Assembly (NCBI RefSeq): GCF_040054535.1
Contig: NC_090787.1
Location: forward strand, 15,157,001-15,221,000
Source of the DNA: Antennarius striatus
Taxonomy: Eukaryota; Chordata; Actinopteri; Lophiiformes; Antennariidae
Reading direction: 5' to 3'
Length of the DNA: 64,000 nucleotides
The position numbers were made by a program, and so were the translations under genes. The notes below the pieces were generated by a model that saw only the letters and a program-made list of their open reading frames with translations, was not told the origin of the DNA and did no database searches. This document shows positions 1 through 22,400 of the stretch, piece after piece (position 1 is the first letter of the stretch; each line of letters begins with the position of its first letter).

Positions 1-1042
1 AGGACTGAACCGATCGGGGTGTGATGTTTTAATTTCATTGATTTTATACAAGTCGTTAATTGAGCTGTATCCTTTTTTGACAAGGTAAAGAAGAAAAAAA
101 AACCCCCACAGGTGACATTAACACCCACGGAATAACCGTCATATTAATGGCACGTCTCTGTTGTGTGTGGGCAGCGTTCAAATAAAGCCTCTGCTTGTGT
201 TGAGCCAATAATTTGAATAGCTGTGTGGAAACTGTTGGACGAGGAAGGCAGACAGATCTTGTCAAGAAGACTGTTCTGCTTTACTCTCTCCTTTCACAGA
301 GAGAGTGGGAGAAAGAGGTAACAAGAGAGAGGTAGAAAGAGAGAGAGGTAACAAGACAGAGAGAGAGACTACATCTGTCTCAGCCCTTCATGATGTGCAG
401 ATCTGACATGTCCTTCTTTAATTAAACGACCCACCTGACCCAAAGTCTTGTCTGTGTGGAATCTAACGGCCGAGTGAAGCCCTTGGTAGGTCGTTCATTA
501 CACAGAAGCCAACAGCAGCTGTCTCAGAGATGGATAATAAATGGCTTGAGTGCAAGGAGGATATTTGGTACCAGTGCAGGAGATGTATTTATTAAAATAC
601 GGGATCATTTGGTCGATATTTCTGCCTTGGATCAAACGCACTTCAATCAGTCATCCATGTGAATCTGGATGATTTCAAGACAACTTTAAGATTGTTTCTC
701 GTTGTTAATAATAAATTCATTATGGGTATTCGGTACATGTGCCTGCTGCTAAAAAATTCATAAAGGTATTTAGTATTTATGCAGCCCAACATGTTGTACA
801 AAAGAACCATGCTCAAGACCTCTGATAACACAATTCTGCTTAAATCCCCGGTCTGGAGAAACTCGTACAATTCTAACTGTGAAACACAAAGTGACACTTT
901 GGGCTTAAGCGTTAAAACGGAAGGAGAACCAGGATGACTGGTCCTGAGGCTGAGTCAGGCCAGGAAGATTTGGAAACTGGTCAGAAAAGCAAGTGTAAGA
1001 CTGAGGTGTAACGTGGCCGGGGGCTTGTCACGGCACTGAGGG

Positions 1043-1044
<2 letters not shown>

Positions 1045-1111
<67 letters not shown>
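1045..1111. repeat. (GT)n microsatellite
   Basis: About 33 uninterrupted GT units, roughly 1.55 kb upstream of the glra2 start codon. Pure alternating purine-pyrimidine DNA of this length is typical of fish genomes and is expected to be length-polymorphic. Confidence 0.97.
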
Positions 1112-1113
<2 letters not shown>

Positions 1114-1206
1114 GAGGTGATCTCACAGCACTGTGTCTGATGTGCAAGGAATACTTTTTAAACTAATTTCACGTGTGTCCTCCACAGCACATACTGTGTT
1201 TGTATG

Positions 1207-1211
1207 TTGTG

Positions 1212-1291
<80 letters not shown>

Positions 1292-1296
1292 CGTGC

Positions 1297-1327
<31 letters not shown>
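1207..1327. repeat. (GT)n microsatellite with CGTG interruptions
   Basis: About 120 bp of GT repeats, interrupted by a short CGTG run near 1287-1301. It lies about 95 bp after the previous GT tract; together they form a pair of potential Z-DNA segments upstream of glra2. Confidence 0.97.
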
Positions 1328-1708
1328 CTCATGTGGAATGAGTCATCCATGCCTTTGGTCCATGACGGCTCACAGCCCACTGACAGGGGCAGCCCCCCAT
1401 GCAGCCCCTGTATCAATAGAGCTTATATACATATGTATTGAATAGTGATGGGGGCCTACTAAACCTCTGCTCCCCATCCAGGGCTCTACTATATTTCCTG
1501 CTGCCTCCATCTGTGTCTGTCAGTCAGCTTTCTGCCCGTCTCGCTCTGGGAGGCCAACCTTTCAGTATTTCCAATAATGTGCCTCGGAAATCTGTTTCCA
1601 GGGCAACCGGGGTACCAAATACTCTCTCAGCGGCTTCTCGCTGGTGCATCCTTTGTTTATACTTTTTCATGTCTTGGACGATGTGGGCTGGTCCAAAACA
1701 AGCAAAGA

Positions 1709-1739
<31 letters not shown>

Positions 1740-2169
1740 CGCGCGTTGCGTGTGCGTGGAAATACAGTTAGTGGTGATGTCAGAGGAAAACAGTCAATGG
1801 ATGACACAAGTCATACACGCACACGATAAATGCTTTTTTTTTTCTTCTTTATTTTAGTTAACGGTGTGTTATTATGATGCATTGTTATTGCTATTTTTTT
1901 TCTTCTTAATTAAAGGTATTAACTTGAGGTTCCTGTCATTGTATCCTAAATTTATTTGATTGATTTAAAGCTTTGGAAAATGTGAACCGCTCCTATAGGT
2001 TCATGTGGAAACTGCGCGCGTTCTCGTCAGATAAAAAAAAAAAAAGCAGTTTCATTTGAAAAACTGACACCCATCGTTATGTAACGGGAAAGCAGAGAAG
2101 GTGTTTGGATGTGTTTCTCATAATTACCCTCCTCATTTGTTGGATTTATTAAAAGCCCACTCACGTACG

Positions 2170-2600
2170 CCACTTTTTTAAGCCTTGCGCTTGCGCGTCA
2201 CGGAACCTGGGAGCTTGTCCTTTTTTTTAAGTGCTGAAATTAGAAAAGGCGTTCCACTCCCATTCCTCAACAGGGAACAAACAGTCTTCCACCTGCGAAG
2301 GATGTCACTTGAAAAGTAACAACACGGCGGGTTTGTCGTCGGGGAGCGCGGAGGGAGCCGTGATTTCTCAGAGATTACGCGAAACCTCACTGCGCGTCGG
2401 AGTTTTAACCTCGTCGGCGTCTGTAACGTGTCTCCACACCTTCGCTCCGAGAAATCTGTTGTTGAGAGTGAGAGTTTGATGAAAGTATGATCTGTGGCCG
2501 CGTTGAGGATTGAGGAATGTCTCCAGGATTTTTGTTTGACACGAGAACATCAACACCGACACGGTTTGGTCAGGAGGGAAGCGGCGCGCCTATTTGGATT
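2170..2600 (+). promoter_or_regulatory. glra2: Likely glra2 promoter/5'UTR (CpG-richer block)
   Basis: CG dinucleotides are visibly denser here than in the A/T-rich flanks (gcgcttgcgcgtcacgg, tcgtcggggagcgcggaggg, actgcgcgtcgg), and the block sits directly upstream of the first coding exon. This is the usual appearance of a vertebrate promoter plus 5'UTR. The transcription start cannot be fixed from sequence; no clear TATA box is evident. Confidence 0.5.
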
Positions 2601-2666
2601 ATGTGTTTGACCAATGTAAACATATGGGAGAAATGAAAAAGTGAGCACATGGGAAACCCACCAGGA

Positions 2667-11720
<9,054 letters not shown>

Positions 11721-12426
11721 AGACGCGTACCCTCAACGAATACGATTCATTTTCATTTCTCAGACTGAGAAAAGCACGGTGAGAGGAGATGCGAGGCACT
11801 GACGTGAACCATGCGGGGTTCTTTCAGGGATAGCACATCACGTTCATGCCTCATGTGGTATATTCAGCTCCTGTGACAGAGGCTTTTTTGTTGTACTTAT
11901 GCATAATATCTACTAACAATTGTGGAGACATGTTTCGAACTGAATCTGAGCAACATGCTGGAGAAAAGATGGACCAAATTGTTTGTGAATGAATCCTGCT
12001 TTGACGTCAAACACGGAACAAAGACATACTCTGGATTCATAGCTGTAGAGTAGTTTCATCAGACCCTCAAAGACTGTACTGATTGCAAGGTTATTTCTTA
12101 TCAAAGAAAGGTCCTGCTTTTTTTTTTTTTATTGTGCTATTCTCATGGCATTATCTCTGTTTATACAATGAGCATATGAAATACAAAGGCAGAAAGCACA
12201 CCCAGATGCTTCCTTCAGATACCAGGCAGCAGCACACGTTTCAGGAATGAATAAAGTAAATTCAGATGTGAAACTGGATACTGGATATTCGTAAAATACC
12301 AGGGGCCTTAGATTTCACACATCTGATAAGATCAGTGCTCTGCTTCTCTTGTTACTTCCTGAGTCAGAGGAGGTTATGTGATCGCCCATATTTGCTTGTT
12401 TGTCTGTTTGTGTTTCTGAAGAATAT

Positions 12427-12493
<67 letters not shown>

Positions 12494-13930
12494 CTGTGGG
12501 CTTTGGACCATAAACAGTTGATAACATTTTGAGGCTGATCAGGGTGCAGATGCAGATCCTGGATCACTTTTTCCCTTTCTTTTTCACATCCATGCATTGT
12601 ATGGTCTTCCTTTTTTCTTTTTGTATTTGCCAATATCGTAAAAAAAATAACAATAGGCTAATGGAAATAAAGACGCATGATGGTGTCATTACGATCCATC
12701 ACTGGTCACACCTGTCCTTGGATCCAAAACTGAATCTTAATCCAAAACAGGGAGATTAATGTTTGTAGCCTATTTGATGAGGGGCAAGATGTATTTGCTC
12801 ACAGTAATGCATCTCAAAAAGGTAGAATGATACTGCCATCAGTATGTAGCTGTGTAGATAAAACAATCATTTATATTAATTTGATGTAGCAGTAAAAGGT
12901 GTGATCTAGACTTTCCATTATGCAAAATAAAACTTTTGTTAAAACCGTCTTGTTTCCAGAGGTGTGACGATGTCATTGTGGCAGTGATAACATTTATGAC
13001 AGGATTTTTTTTTTTGTCTGAATAGAATAACTCAAAAAGTAATTAACAGAACCATCCAACAAAATTGGTAAGCGGTCATTACAGTTCCATAATTGTTCCT
13101 GCTCAAGTTGTCCATCAGTTAGATTTGTGTAGATGAACTGCACCTCCAGCTTTCCCTCCAGGAGAGGGGGCCAGATTCTTTAATTGTCAGCTCCATTACA
13201 TAATTGTTCAGAAAAGATGGCGTGCTGCAGATAGGCTGAAGAGCAGTCAGAACATCAATAAATAATTAATCAGTACAGTAATCTGCCTGTACAGAGGTTT
13301 CTACTCTTGAGTGCTTTCCAGTTCTCAAACATCTTGTTGTTTAGAGGTCAAACACAGTTCATCATTACGTGTATTTACCAGAGGCCAACATCCAGATGTA
13401 ATTGTTGTCTCCTTATCTCTTAATTTAATGTGCTATATATTAAAACTTTTTTATATTAATGTGGTTTTATTGAAATGCCATGTTTTATGTTTTCTATTCT
13501 GTTGATATCAAAGTGTAAACCAAATGTGAGCAAACTTATTGTCTACAGATTGTAAAAACATGCATTTCATTACTCATTGTTGTCATTTTCTATGTCCATT
13601 ACACTCCAGGTATCTCAGATATGGTCTAAGGGTTTGAGAATTTGTAGATTTATTCTAATGAAATATTTATAGTCATGGAGGAAATGTTATGTTTATATAA
13701 AAGAACGTTCTTTATACTTCCTTAACCTGTGATGTGGATTGTTTCCTTTCACTCACCATGTTTATTTGATGAATGGCAGCATTTGTTTTGAAGATGTGAG
13801 GAACAGACATGGTACAGAGCAGCTAATCATCATTGCACCCTTGATATCCTGTGGTGAAGAACTCCTTTCTTGAATTCTGTCGCTGAATAAGATTATTTAC
13901 TGATCTGTACATCAATAAAATTGACTGTGC
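11721..13930 (+). other. glra2: glra2 3'UTR with candidate poly(A) signals
   Basis: A/T-rich DNA after the stop codon. AATAAA hexamers occur at 12250-12255, 12926-12931 and 13914-13919. The last is followed by a GT-rich stretch typical of a downstream element, so a 3'UTR of up to about 2.2 kb is plausible. Which signals are used cannot be read from sequence. Confidence 0.5.
12432..12492. repeat. (GT)n microsatellite
   Basis: About 30 GT units within the presumed glra2 3'UTR. If the distal poly(A) signal is used, the repeat would be transcribed as (GU)n. Confidence 0.96.
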
Positions 13931-15655
13931 ACCATATTTACATTATATCCACTTTGCCTGTCATGTTTAATCAACTGTCTTGTGAGATTGCTGTTGATTC
14001 ACTTTGTTCACATGCAGGATATGAAGATAAAGAAAATAACAGAGATGAACACAGTACAAACAAAAGTATATTTTCCTGCTTGGTTGGAGGTCGGATCAAA
14101 GAAAAGTATGTTTTCTTGTCATCCAGTCCACAGACAGGAGTAATGACACAGATCATGGTCACTGGGTATCCAGGGGTAACCTGGATATGATCTGACATTA
14201 GGTTCCCTTCATGCATGGTAATAGATTCCCTGAGCTCACACACAGAGAATCAGTATTTCCACCTGTTGTTGCAGGATGTGAGCTCCGACTAAAGCCACGA
14301 ACAACACAACCCCATCATTATTAAAAACACTAAAACGACCAAATCACGAGCTCTCTAAATAAAGTAAATCACCACCATAATTTGTCTTCACAATGAAGCT
14401 ACTGCTTTCTGTGAGCACTTAACATATGGGGACTATAAACAAATCAATAACACTGATCCTGACCTGGAAGCAGCATCCATTTCAACAATACTGCCCTGCA
14501 TCCCTGTCCTTTATTACAGCACAATAAATATGCAAGGATGCAGGAGGCCTCTATGAAATCAGTTTATTGTGACAGCATATGAAAAGAAAATTATTTGCAG
14601 CTTATAATTGGGTTTAAGGGGGAAACAACTTTCCATCATTCATTAGGGTTTAGTGAGGCTGTTTTGTGAGGTCTGGGAGAGAAAAGCAAGAAAGGATGGT
14701 TACCATAGCAACTGCACAGCAATTGAGTGGACTAGTGTGAGAGAAAAGCGGGAAATTAACACTGTTGCATGACTTTGCCAGAAGTGTCTCTTATCCCTGA
14801 ACATGAGCACTGCACTAACGCAAAGTCTGCTTTTCTGCAGAGGATTGTGCTTACAGCTTTGAAAAACTAGAAAACAGGTAGTGTGTGTGTATGTCAGTGT
14901 GTGGATGTGCGTCTGTGGGTGTGTGTCTGTGTGTGTGTATGCGATTAGAGGCACTGACATACAGTAGATGATTTGTGACGATTTGTGGTCAGTCACTGAA
15001 CAGTGAATAGTCCATTGGTTCATTATGTCAGTAGTTATACAGACAGTTTAACAATGTGTGTATCCATCACCTCTTAATCATATGGAAATATATGTCTCTG
15101 AGTTTTACTTTGACATTTAAATACTGACTAATGAAGCCATTCAGGCCTCAGTGATCATCTCTCTGTCTCCATCACCCCCAGTTTTAAGGCTGAGTGGTTT
15201 GAGGGTCATTTGTCATTAAGTTTTTTGGTTTCATCTGTGAAGTTTTAAGCATCACAGCTCAGAAAATTGTTAAAGGTATTATTCTTGCTCTAATGGATGG
15301 GTTTTTGTATCTGTTGCATAGTTGATATTGCCCTAAAGCCTGGAAAGGATAGCCTGTTTAACTCGTGAAAACTGCCTGTTTCATGATCCCCCTCACAGAG
15401 AGATGTGCTTATTCTGTTCTGTTGTATCCCATGTGGGCGTGTGGACTTTTTGTGAGAATTTGAATACCCTTTAAATGCCAAGAGGAAGCCCACAGATCCA
15501 TGTGCTGGGTGTCCGTTGTTGTATTGTTTGGAGCGAGGAGGGATTTGTCAATATAGACAGCATCGTGTCAGAACGCACACTCAAATCCTTGGATAATGGG
15601 TTTTCTCAGATGCAGGTAGTTCTGCAGGTGTCCGTCTCATCTTGTCTCGTTTTCA
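13931..15655. other. Intergenic DNA, no gene seen
   Basis: Between the presumed glra2 3'UTR and the LINE remnant. It contains a short imperfect TG-rich tract (about 14881-14940). Short open frames show no recognisable domains or splice context. Confidence 0.6.
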
Positions 15656-16232
15656 ACAGCTTATCTGGATCCGGGTGATGGGGGCAGCAGCTTGAGCAGG
15701 GAAGCCCAGACTCTCCTCTCCCCAGCCACTTCCACAAATTCCTCTGGGGGGGTATCCCAAGGCATTCCCAGTCCAGCTGAGAGATATAATCCCTCCATCA
15801 AGTTCTCGGTCTGCCAGTGGGCCCCCTCATAAGATGGACATGCCTGGAACGCCTCCATAGGAAGATGTCCGGGGTACATCCTGACCAGATGCCTGAACCA
15901 TCCCAGCTAGGTCTGCTCTATACAGAGGAGCAGCGGGTCTATCTTCAGCCTCTCCTGGATGTCTGAGCTCCTCACCCCGTCTCTGAGGCTGGCCCCAGCT
16001 ACCATGCTGAGAAAACTCATTTCAGCCACCTGTACACGCAATCGTATCCTTTTGGTCATTGTGCAGAGCTCATGACCATTGGTGAAGGCTGGAGCATTGA
16101 CAGAGTGGTAAATGGAGAGCTTCACCTTGTGGCTCATTTCTCTTTTCATCATCACGGACCAATAGAGCGAACGCATTACAGTGGATGCCGCATCGATCCA
16201 GCGATCTAATTCCCTTTCCATTTTCCATGGCG
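15656..16232 (-). mobile_element. Non-LTR retrotransposon (LINE) 3' fragment, dead
   Basis: The reverse strand encodes, in shifting frames, the C-terminal part of a fish LINE reverse transcriptase. Segments are MERELDRWIDAAS at about 16220, then KVKLSIYHSV, AEMSFLSMVAG, SLRDGVRSSDIQERL, and finally WRDYISQLAWE-like and EEFVEVAGERRVWASLLKLL before 15661. Frameshifts and stops break the frame, the 5' part with the polymerase active site is absent, and the piece ends in a degraded 3' tail. The motif order matches the L2/Rex1/CR1 type of element common in teleosts; I cannot fix the clade. Confidence 0.85.
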
Positions 16233-19200
16233 ACTCTGGAGAAGGTTGAGCGGCAGAAAGGTTGCACCTCCTGGATCCGTGAGATCTGTGATCTGTGGGC
16301 CACCAGATATCCTCCCTTGGGCCGTAAGTTTGAGAACCCTGCTTTAAAGGAACATTTCTATGACAGTGATGGGGTGGTGGCCATGTAACATGGAGAGCAA
16401 AGGGTCATCACGGCAGCTGGGTGGGGGCAGGCCTGCAAGAATTGCTTGCCTTGTCCTCAGGTAACCCTGAATGAAGAGCAACGCCAGGAGCCGTATTCCT
16501 CTGATGACATAACTATCAAGCAGAAGATAAAGATGACATTTGATGGTGATCATCTCGTCTTCCAAGGACATGGATGAATGGATTGATATTTTGATGGCCA
16601 TTGAGTACAAACCATGAAGAAGGAAAAGCCATGAAGAAGGAACCAAATGCAAAGTCTGCACAGCACACCAAGCTTCAACAGAGGGACAATTTTACTGTTG
16701 CATCTGTGTACACGTGCGTTTGTGTGTGTTTGTGTGTGTGTGTTGGGGGGGCAGTGGTATGTCTGCTTTACACATGGGACATGGCTGTTGTGAGATGTCT
16801 AATACACAGTGTCAGTGAATTCACTCTGAATGTTGTCTCCACTAATTCAATTGATCTTTAACAACACACTTAAGATACAGCAGCATCTATAATGATACTA
16901 TATCTACGGCAACTGTCTCTGCTGAGAAACTTACAGTTAAAATCAGGTTCAATAGCCTTTATTTCTCACATGACATTTTGTAGTTTAAGGCTAAAATAAG
17001 AGCCTAATGCTGTGTTGTAAGCTAAAGGTGAACCTGAGTAGAAACACGTTTATTATCTCAATAGGTAGAACAGACTTTATGAACAAGTGTTTAAAGACGG
17101 GAGATGTGTGAACAGAATGATGAACATTACTGTACAGTAAGGAGGCCATGCACTATGCATTAGGTTGTAGTTATAATCAATGGCCTCCCTCTTTGCACAG
17201 CTGACCCATTGCGCTCCAAGGTGCAGAGGAATGGAAACCCCTGACCCTGATCAATGACAAGCAAAGATAAGACCAGAGCACTCGTTCACACTCCGTCAAT
17301 ACAGGATATCGCATCAGCTCCATTCATCAATATTGACATCTCAACAGGATGCTTTTAAAGGCACAATCTGTGATTCAAGTCTAAACAAGTGTTTTTGAAA
17401 AACTGCTCCTGGCATATTTGCCAGGTTTCATAAATACTTTTATGTACAGAAATAGTTTTTCCAAAGTTTTAATAAAATTGTTGCAACAGTTTATGATGAC
17501 GTGACCATCCTCATAAACTGGGACTGCAAGTCAGTCAGAACACTAAATATCCAGACCCAGTCCATGAGGAAGAGGATTGATGCTGATGAGCGACACACTT
17601 ATTACCAAGCCTGTCAAATGTTGTGTACTCTTTTTGTGCCATCTGAGAAATTTGTTGTTTGTTTTATACTGTCTCTATTTTTTTTAAATCAAGACAATTT
17701 TTTTAACTTAAAAGACAAAATATATGTGAAACTAAGACAGAAGTTTTGTGTTATTACATCAATAACTGTATAGCTAAACCTTGGGTCTTAAACATGAAGG
17801 TTTGTACAGTCAGCCAAATGCCATGTGACTAGTGAAATATAAAACCAGATTAAAACCTCTGCAAACATGAACTTTTGTTATATTTTTTGAGCCATTATTC
17901 TCAAATGTTTGCATGAGTCAAGACAAACCCATCATTTGTTTGACATCCAAATATTATGGTGGTAAAATATTATTTGGGCACCTGTTTCTTTAAAATCTGA
18001 GCAACATGTTTGTCAAAAAGAGAGAACATCTGTGAATGCGATGTGAATAAACCTTTAAAACATTTCATTTTCTGTGACAATTTCAGTCTGAGTCATCATC
18101 AGAAATAATGGATGTTGAACAATGTAGATAAATCCCATGAGCCCATGTTTTATTTTCTATTCAAATACAAATGAATGGCAGCCCACTTTCAACCAAGAAA
18201 ACCAATAGATGAAATACCAGTAATGATAGATAAAACTTTTGTGTTAGGAATGGTAATAATCAAAATCAAATACTGAAAGCATTGTTTGATTAGAGTAAAA
18301 TAGTAAAATGAAATGAGTTTTTAATTTATCAAAGAATTTACTTATCTTGAGCAGTATTGGAAATGGATTGCCGTACTGAACAAAGAGCAGATTATAGCCA
18401 TCCTGACAGACGACAGATACAGGAATGTAGACTCTGATTTCTTTCAGTCGTTTCATAAAACCAACAACTTTGCACATCTGCCACATTTTCATTCCACATT
18501 AAAGTGAGGGGACTTCAGCAAAGGGTAGAAACCCTACAGCCATCTGCCACCACTCAGAGCTAATGGAAGTTAACAGGCAATAAACAAATGGCAAACCATA
18601 TATTTTACTCTGGGTGACAGGCAGGGCTTGAAGGGAACACCAATGATATTTAATTTTCGTTTTCACATTTGCACATTTTTGGTCAACTGGCGTGGTGGCT
18701 GTACTTATCTCACATCTTTGTGGCCATCATAAACTGGGACTCACTTGTGAAAATAGAAAATAATCTGAATTAAACTGGGAGTCATGTGATTGGCAGGTCC
18801 AGAGTTATTTAGGGAGAAATTAAAGGTCATTAAAGGTACAAAAACATCAAGATTTTTGAAAAATGGACATTATATTCTGCAGCCTCTAATGCAAAAAAAT
18901 AATAATCCACCAGTAGTTCCGGTTGTACCTGACGTTTCGACAGATCTTGGATATCAACAAAACATATATCCTGTTAAGACAAATGTTGGTTTACCCAGCA
19001 GTACTGAGTCTGTGCAGGTTCAGAGACGAACTGCTTTCAGGACTTTCTTATTTATTTACATAGTTTCATAGGAAAATGACTGAAGCGTGAGGGTGAAGAA
19101 CTGCTAAAAGCTTTCAGTCAGCTTCCAGCCATTAGGCAGATCTATAACGCCGTTCTCCACCATCATGTGTTGTCTTCACTCATAGCGCAAACCGTTTCTC

Positions 19201-19384
19201 ACTCTGGGATCAAAGTGCCTGCCTGCTGCTGAGCAGCAGCTACGTTTAAGGACCGTTTCTCAACGCACACGGTTTAAAGGACACGAACAGAAGCGTCATC
19301 AAAGATCTGCATCACGATCAGATCTGACGGGAACAATCTGACACCCAGACTAACAAACCCATAGAGTCGGGCAGGCCAAATAGA
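16233..19384. other. Intergenic DNA between LINE remnant and fancb
   Basis: No exon recognised. The start (16233-16350) may still belong to a mobile element. A short TG-rich tract lies at about 16713-16743. A 93-codon open frame at 18790-19071 (+) has no recognised homology or splice context and is treated as chance. DNA just before 19400 is the end of the fancb transcript. Confidence 0.55.
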
Positions 19385-19398
19385 GTATAAACTTTGCC

Positions 19399-19408
19399 TT
19401 TATTTATT
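19399..19408 (-). other. fancb: fancb poly(A) signal
   Basis: On the reverse strand two overlapping AATAAA hexamers lie about 60 bp after the fancb stop codon (19465-19467). This implies a very short 3'UTR ending near 19385. Confidence 0.65.
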
Positions 19409-19464
19409 ACAGGAGACACAATTCAATATTAAAAGTGTTTTGCCATTCACACAACACACATGTA

Positions 19465-22400
19465 TCAGTTGAGCAACCTTGTCTGAGTCTCTAAGAGAGC
19501 TACCTGATCTACGTCCAGCTGGACCTGGGTCCGGCGTTGGGTCAGCCTACAGTACCTCTCGACCTCCACCAGGGGGCTCATCCTCTTCCTGCTCTGCTCC
19601 ACATCGGACCGCCACTCCTCTCTACACCTCTGGAGGCCCTTCACAGACGATGGCTCAGGGGCCTCCTCACACCCAAGGCTCTTCCTCCCCTCCTCCCCTT
19701 CCTCTTCTTCACAACACAGCAGTGACACACACTCCCTTAGTGACTCCAGTTCTTTCTCCAATGCCAAAGATAAGAGTTGAGCCGCGAGCTTTGCTCTTCT
19801 ACCTTTGACAGAATGGATGGAGCAGGACGTGGGGATGTAGGACAAAAGCGAGTCAAGGAACTGAAGCATGCGTAACTCACTGCAAAGGAACAAAAGAAGC
19901 ACAACATAATTTTTATTATAGACATTGTGTTTAACTGAAACATGATAGATGAATCTTCAAAATGTCTCACTTTCTCATTTCTCAGCTTGATGACTACCAG
20001 ACTGAAGTCTGTTCACAGAATTTGTCATTTTATGCACCGTGCCTGCCTAATCACTTTGATATTTAGTGGAATATCACACTGACATGCGTCGTAGTCAGCT
20101 TCAAAACCTTCTCAACTTTGAATTCATTAATATAAATTGAGCAGCGCTGACTTCTACTTGAAGCACATTGTCAGGTCTTTTAAATAAAAGAGACGAGTTA
20201 GTACGAAACCCTGGGAAAAGAATTAGAACCAATACAAAGAACAATAACATCACAGCTTGAAGATTAATAGAAAGCCTCGCCATCTGATAAATTATTCTCC
20301 TTTTTCTCACTTTACATAACTATGAAATTAGCAGAGTATTGCACTTCAAATTATGCAAGCCAAGGGGGCGTCTTCATAAAATATCCATGAAGACGGCATT
20401 AAGGCAGCAGAATATAAAATGGCAGATTAAGAGTGATTAAAGGGGTGTTCTCTCTGTGAAGCAATTGGTCCTGGTTTGTTGATTCCGTGCACAACGACTC
20501 ATCGCCCATAATGCATGAGCATGTGGTTTCACACTGTTCCACAAGACTCTGATTCCATCAAAGGTACCATGTATAAAGAATGAAGATATCAATGTAAAAT
20601 ACAAATATTTTACAAAGGAAGTTAAAGTTCACTGTATTTGCTAGTCTTTAAAGACACACACAATACGTTCTAGAAAACGATATACGAGCTGTATCATCAT
20701 GACATTCAGCTCAGTATTGTTAGGGCGGGGATACAGCCATCTCCCAATGATTTACCTGGAGTGGACAGACAGTTCCCCCTGGAAAGAGGTTATCGGTTGC
20801 CAGTGTATCAGCATGACAGCAGTCGGTCCTGGAGAATCCACCAGTAAATACTGGGGGCTCACTTCTACTCTCTTACAACCCCATCTTTTCTGAATCCAGC
20901 CATGTACATCACCTAAGCTGTGATCTGGAGAGTCTATTCGGAAGACCCAGTGGTCCAGAACTGCCATCAGACTCAGCAAGTCCTCTTTCGCCTCATCTGG
21001 GCAAAGAAATTAGACAAACATGAAAATTGTGGGCACAAATTTTAAATGTCAAGAAATAGACATCAGTGATTTTTACCTGTTTTCAGCTCAGGGGTCTTCA
21101 AAAGTGGGGTTTGGAGGTTGCTGTTGATGTCTAAAACAAATTGACCACAATGCAGCACGACCGGTATCGGGCTGCTCACAGAGGCACCAGCATCTTGGCT
21201 GTGCACGTAATGAAGCATGACACAGCACTTGACACAGCCAGAGTTCAACAGAGGTGTTAGCCTGGTCGCGGCAGTCACAGCCAGTCTGCATGCGTTGGGA
21301 TCAGTGTTCTGCCTGCTTCTTTTGGCTGCAGGCTCTGGGAACACGGAGGCGAATGAGGAGGACGAGGATGATGAGGAGCAGGGTGCAGGGGGCCATAATA
21401 CTTGGCTCCGAGTTTGTGTGACTGCAGGCGTTGAGCTCTGGCCTGTCTCTGTCAGAATGGATAGCCTCACACTGGCCATTGGTCTGGAACAAAAATAAAA
21501 CATCACTAGCAATAAGATATCAGAGAGACAGTAGGTAATAAGATATAAAACACAAAGTGTGTGTGTGTGAATGTGTGACACACCAATACATAACTTTTAA
21601 ATGGTGAAATGAAAATAGGTGGGACCGATCCACCAATCAGATCTATATATGGTCTCTTCCTGCCACTAATAGGGTTTCTTCAAATGTTCCGTACTGAAAT
21701 ATAAGTATAGGTGGATGGGGACGTAGTCTTGTTCTCCAGAAAGACCTTTAACTGTTATTTCAAATGTGTTTCCATGGTGACCACCCAGCCACCCTGCATC
21801 CGCCTGTTAAAAATTCAGATACACGGGGCAATCAGAGATGCATCCTTAATTAGTCTGTGTTATGTGTGGACACAGGTGTTGGATTAAGACTCTTGGATTT
21901 ATCAATAAGGGAGTCTGCAAAGATAAAACCCCTGCGGTCCAATAAAATCAAGTCAGAATTTTACCTCACGGGTGGGATTTACTGAACAGAATTAATTCGC
22001 CTCAACAAAATGCTGTAATATTTCGGTTCTGACATACTTAATCAGGCATCAGTGATAGTCTGACAGATGAAACATTCATTCTGCACATCTTTTTTACCAC
22101 AAACACTTCGATCCATTCAGCCAGATGAACTCATCACGCCTGATGAGGCATCAAGCGGACGAGCGCCACAGAAAGTTTACAGCCAAGCGTTTAGATAATG
22201 TCACATTCAATTTGCTGTATATCAGTATCCACACAGAGAAAAAAATGTTTTACACTCCACTTATATTAAAAACAAAATCATTTTTACGCAGAGCTCTCAG
22301 TCGTTAGCATCACCCCCACAACCATTTGGTCCTCGGCGAAGCGTCGCCACAGCTTTTCGACTCGAGGTTTTGAAGTCACTGCTGGCATGTTTCGAGTCTT

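Larger units (their letters stand above)
1..2169. other. Upstream intergenic DNA, no gene seen
   Basis: No exon with plausible splice sites or a recognisable protein was found here. The stretch holds a purine-rich tandem tract (about 296-370, two similar units each containing 'gaggtaacaag'), two long GT microsatellites (listed separately) and A/T-rich unique sequence. Open frames through the GT tracts read only as Val/Cys or His/Thr repeats and are not genes. It may hold distal glra2 regulatory DNA, but no specific site can be supported. Confidence 0.6.

Noticed and set aside
1123-1445. Open frames of poly-Cys/Val and poly-His/Thr on both strands
   Set aside because: They are translations of GT/CA microsatellites.
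14700-15023. 107-codon reverse-strand frame rich in Thr-His
   Set aside because: It crosses an imperfect CA-type repeat and has no splice or homology support.
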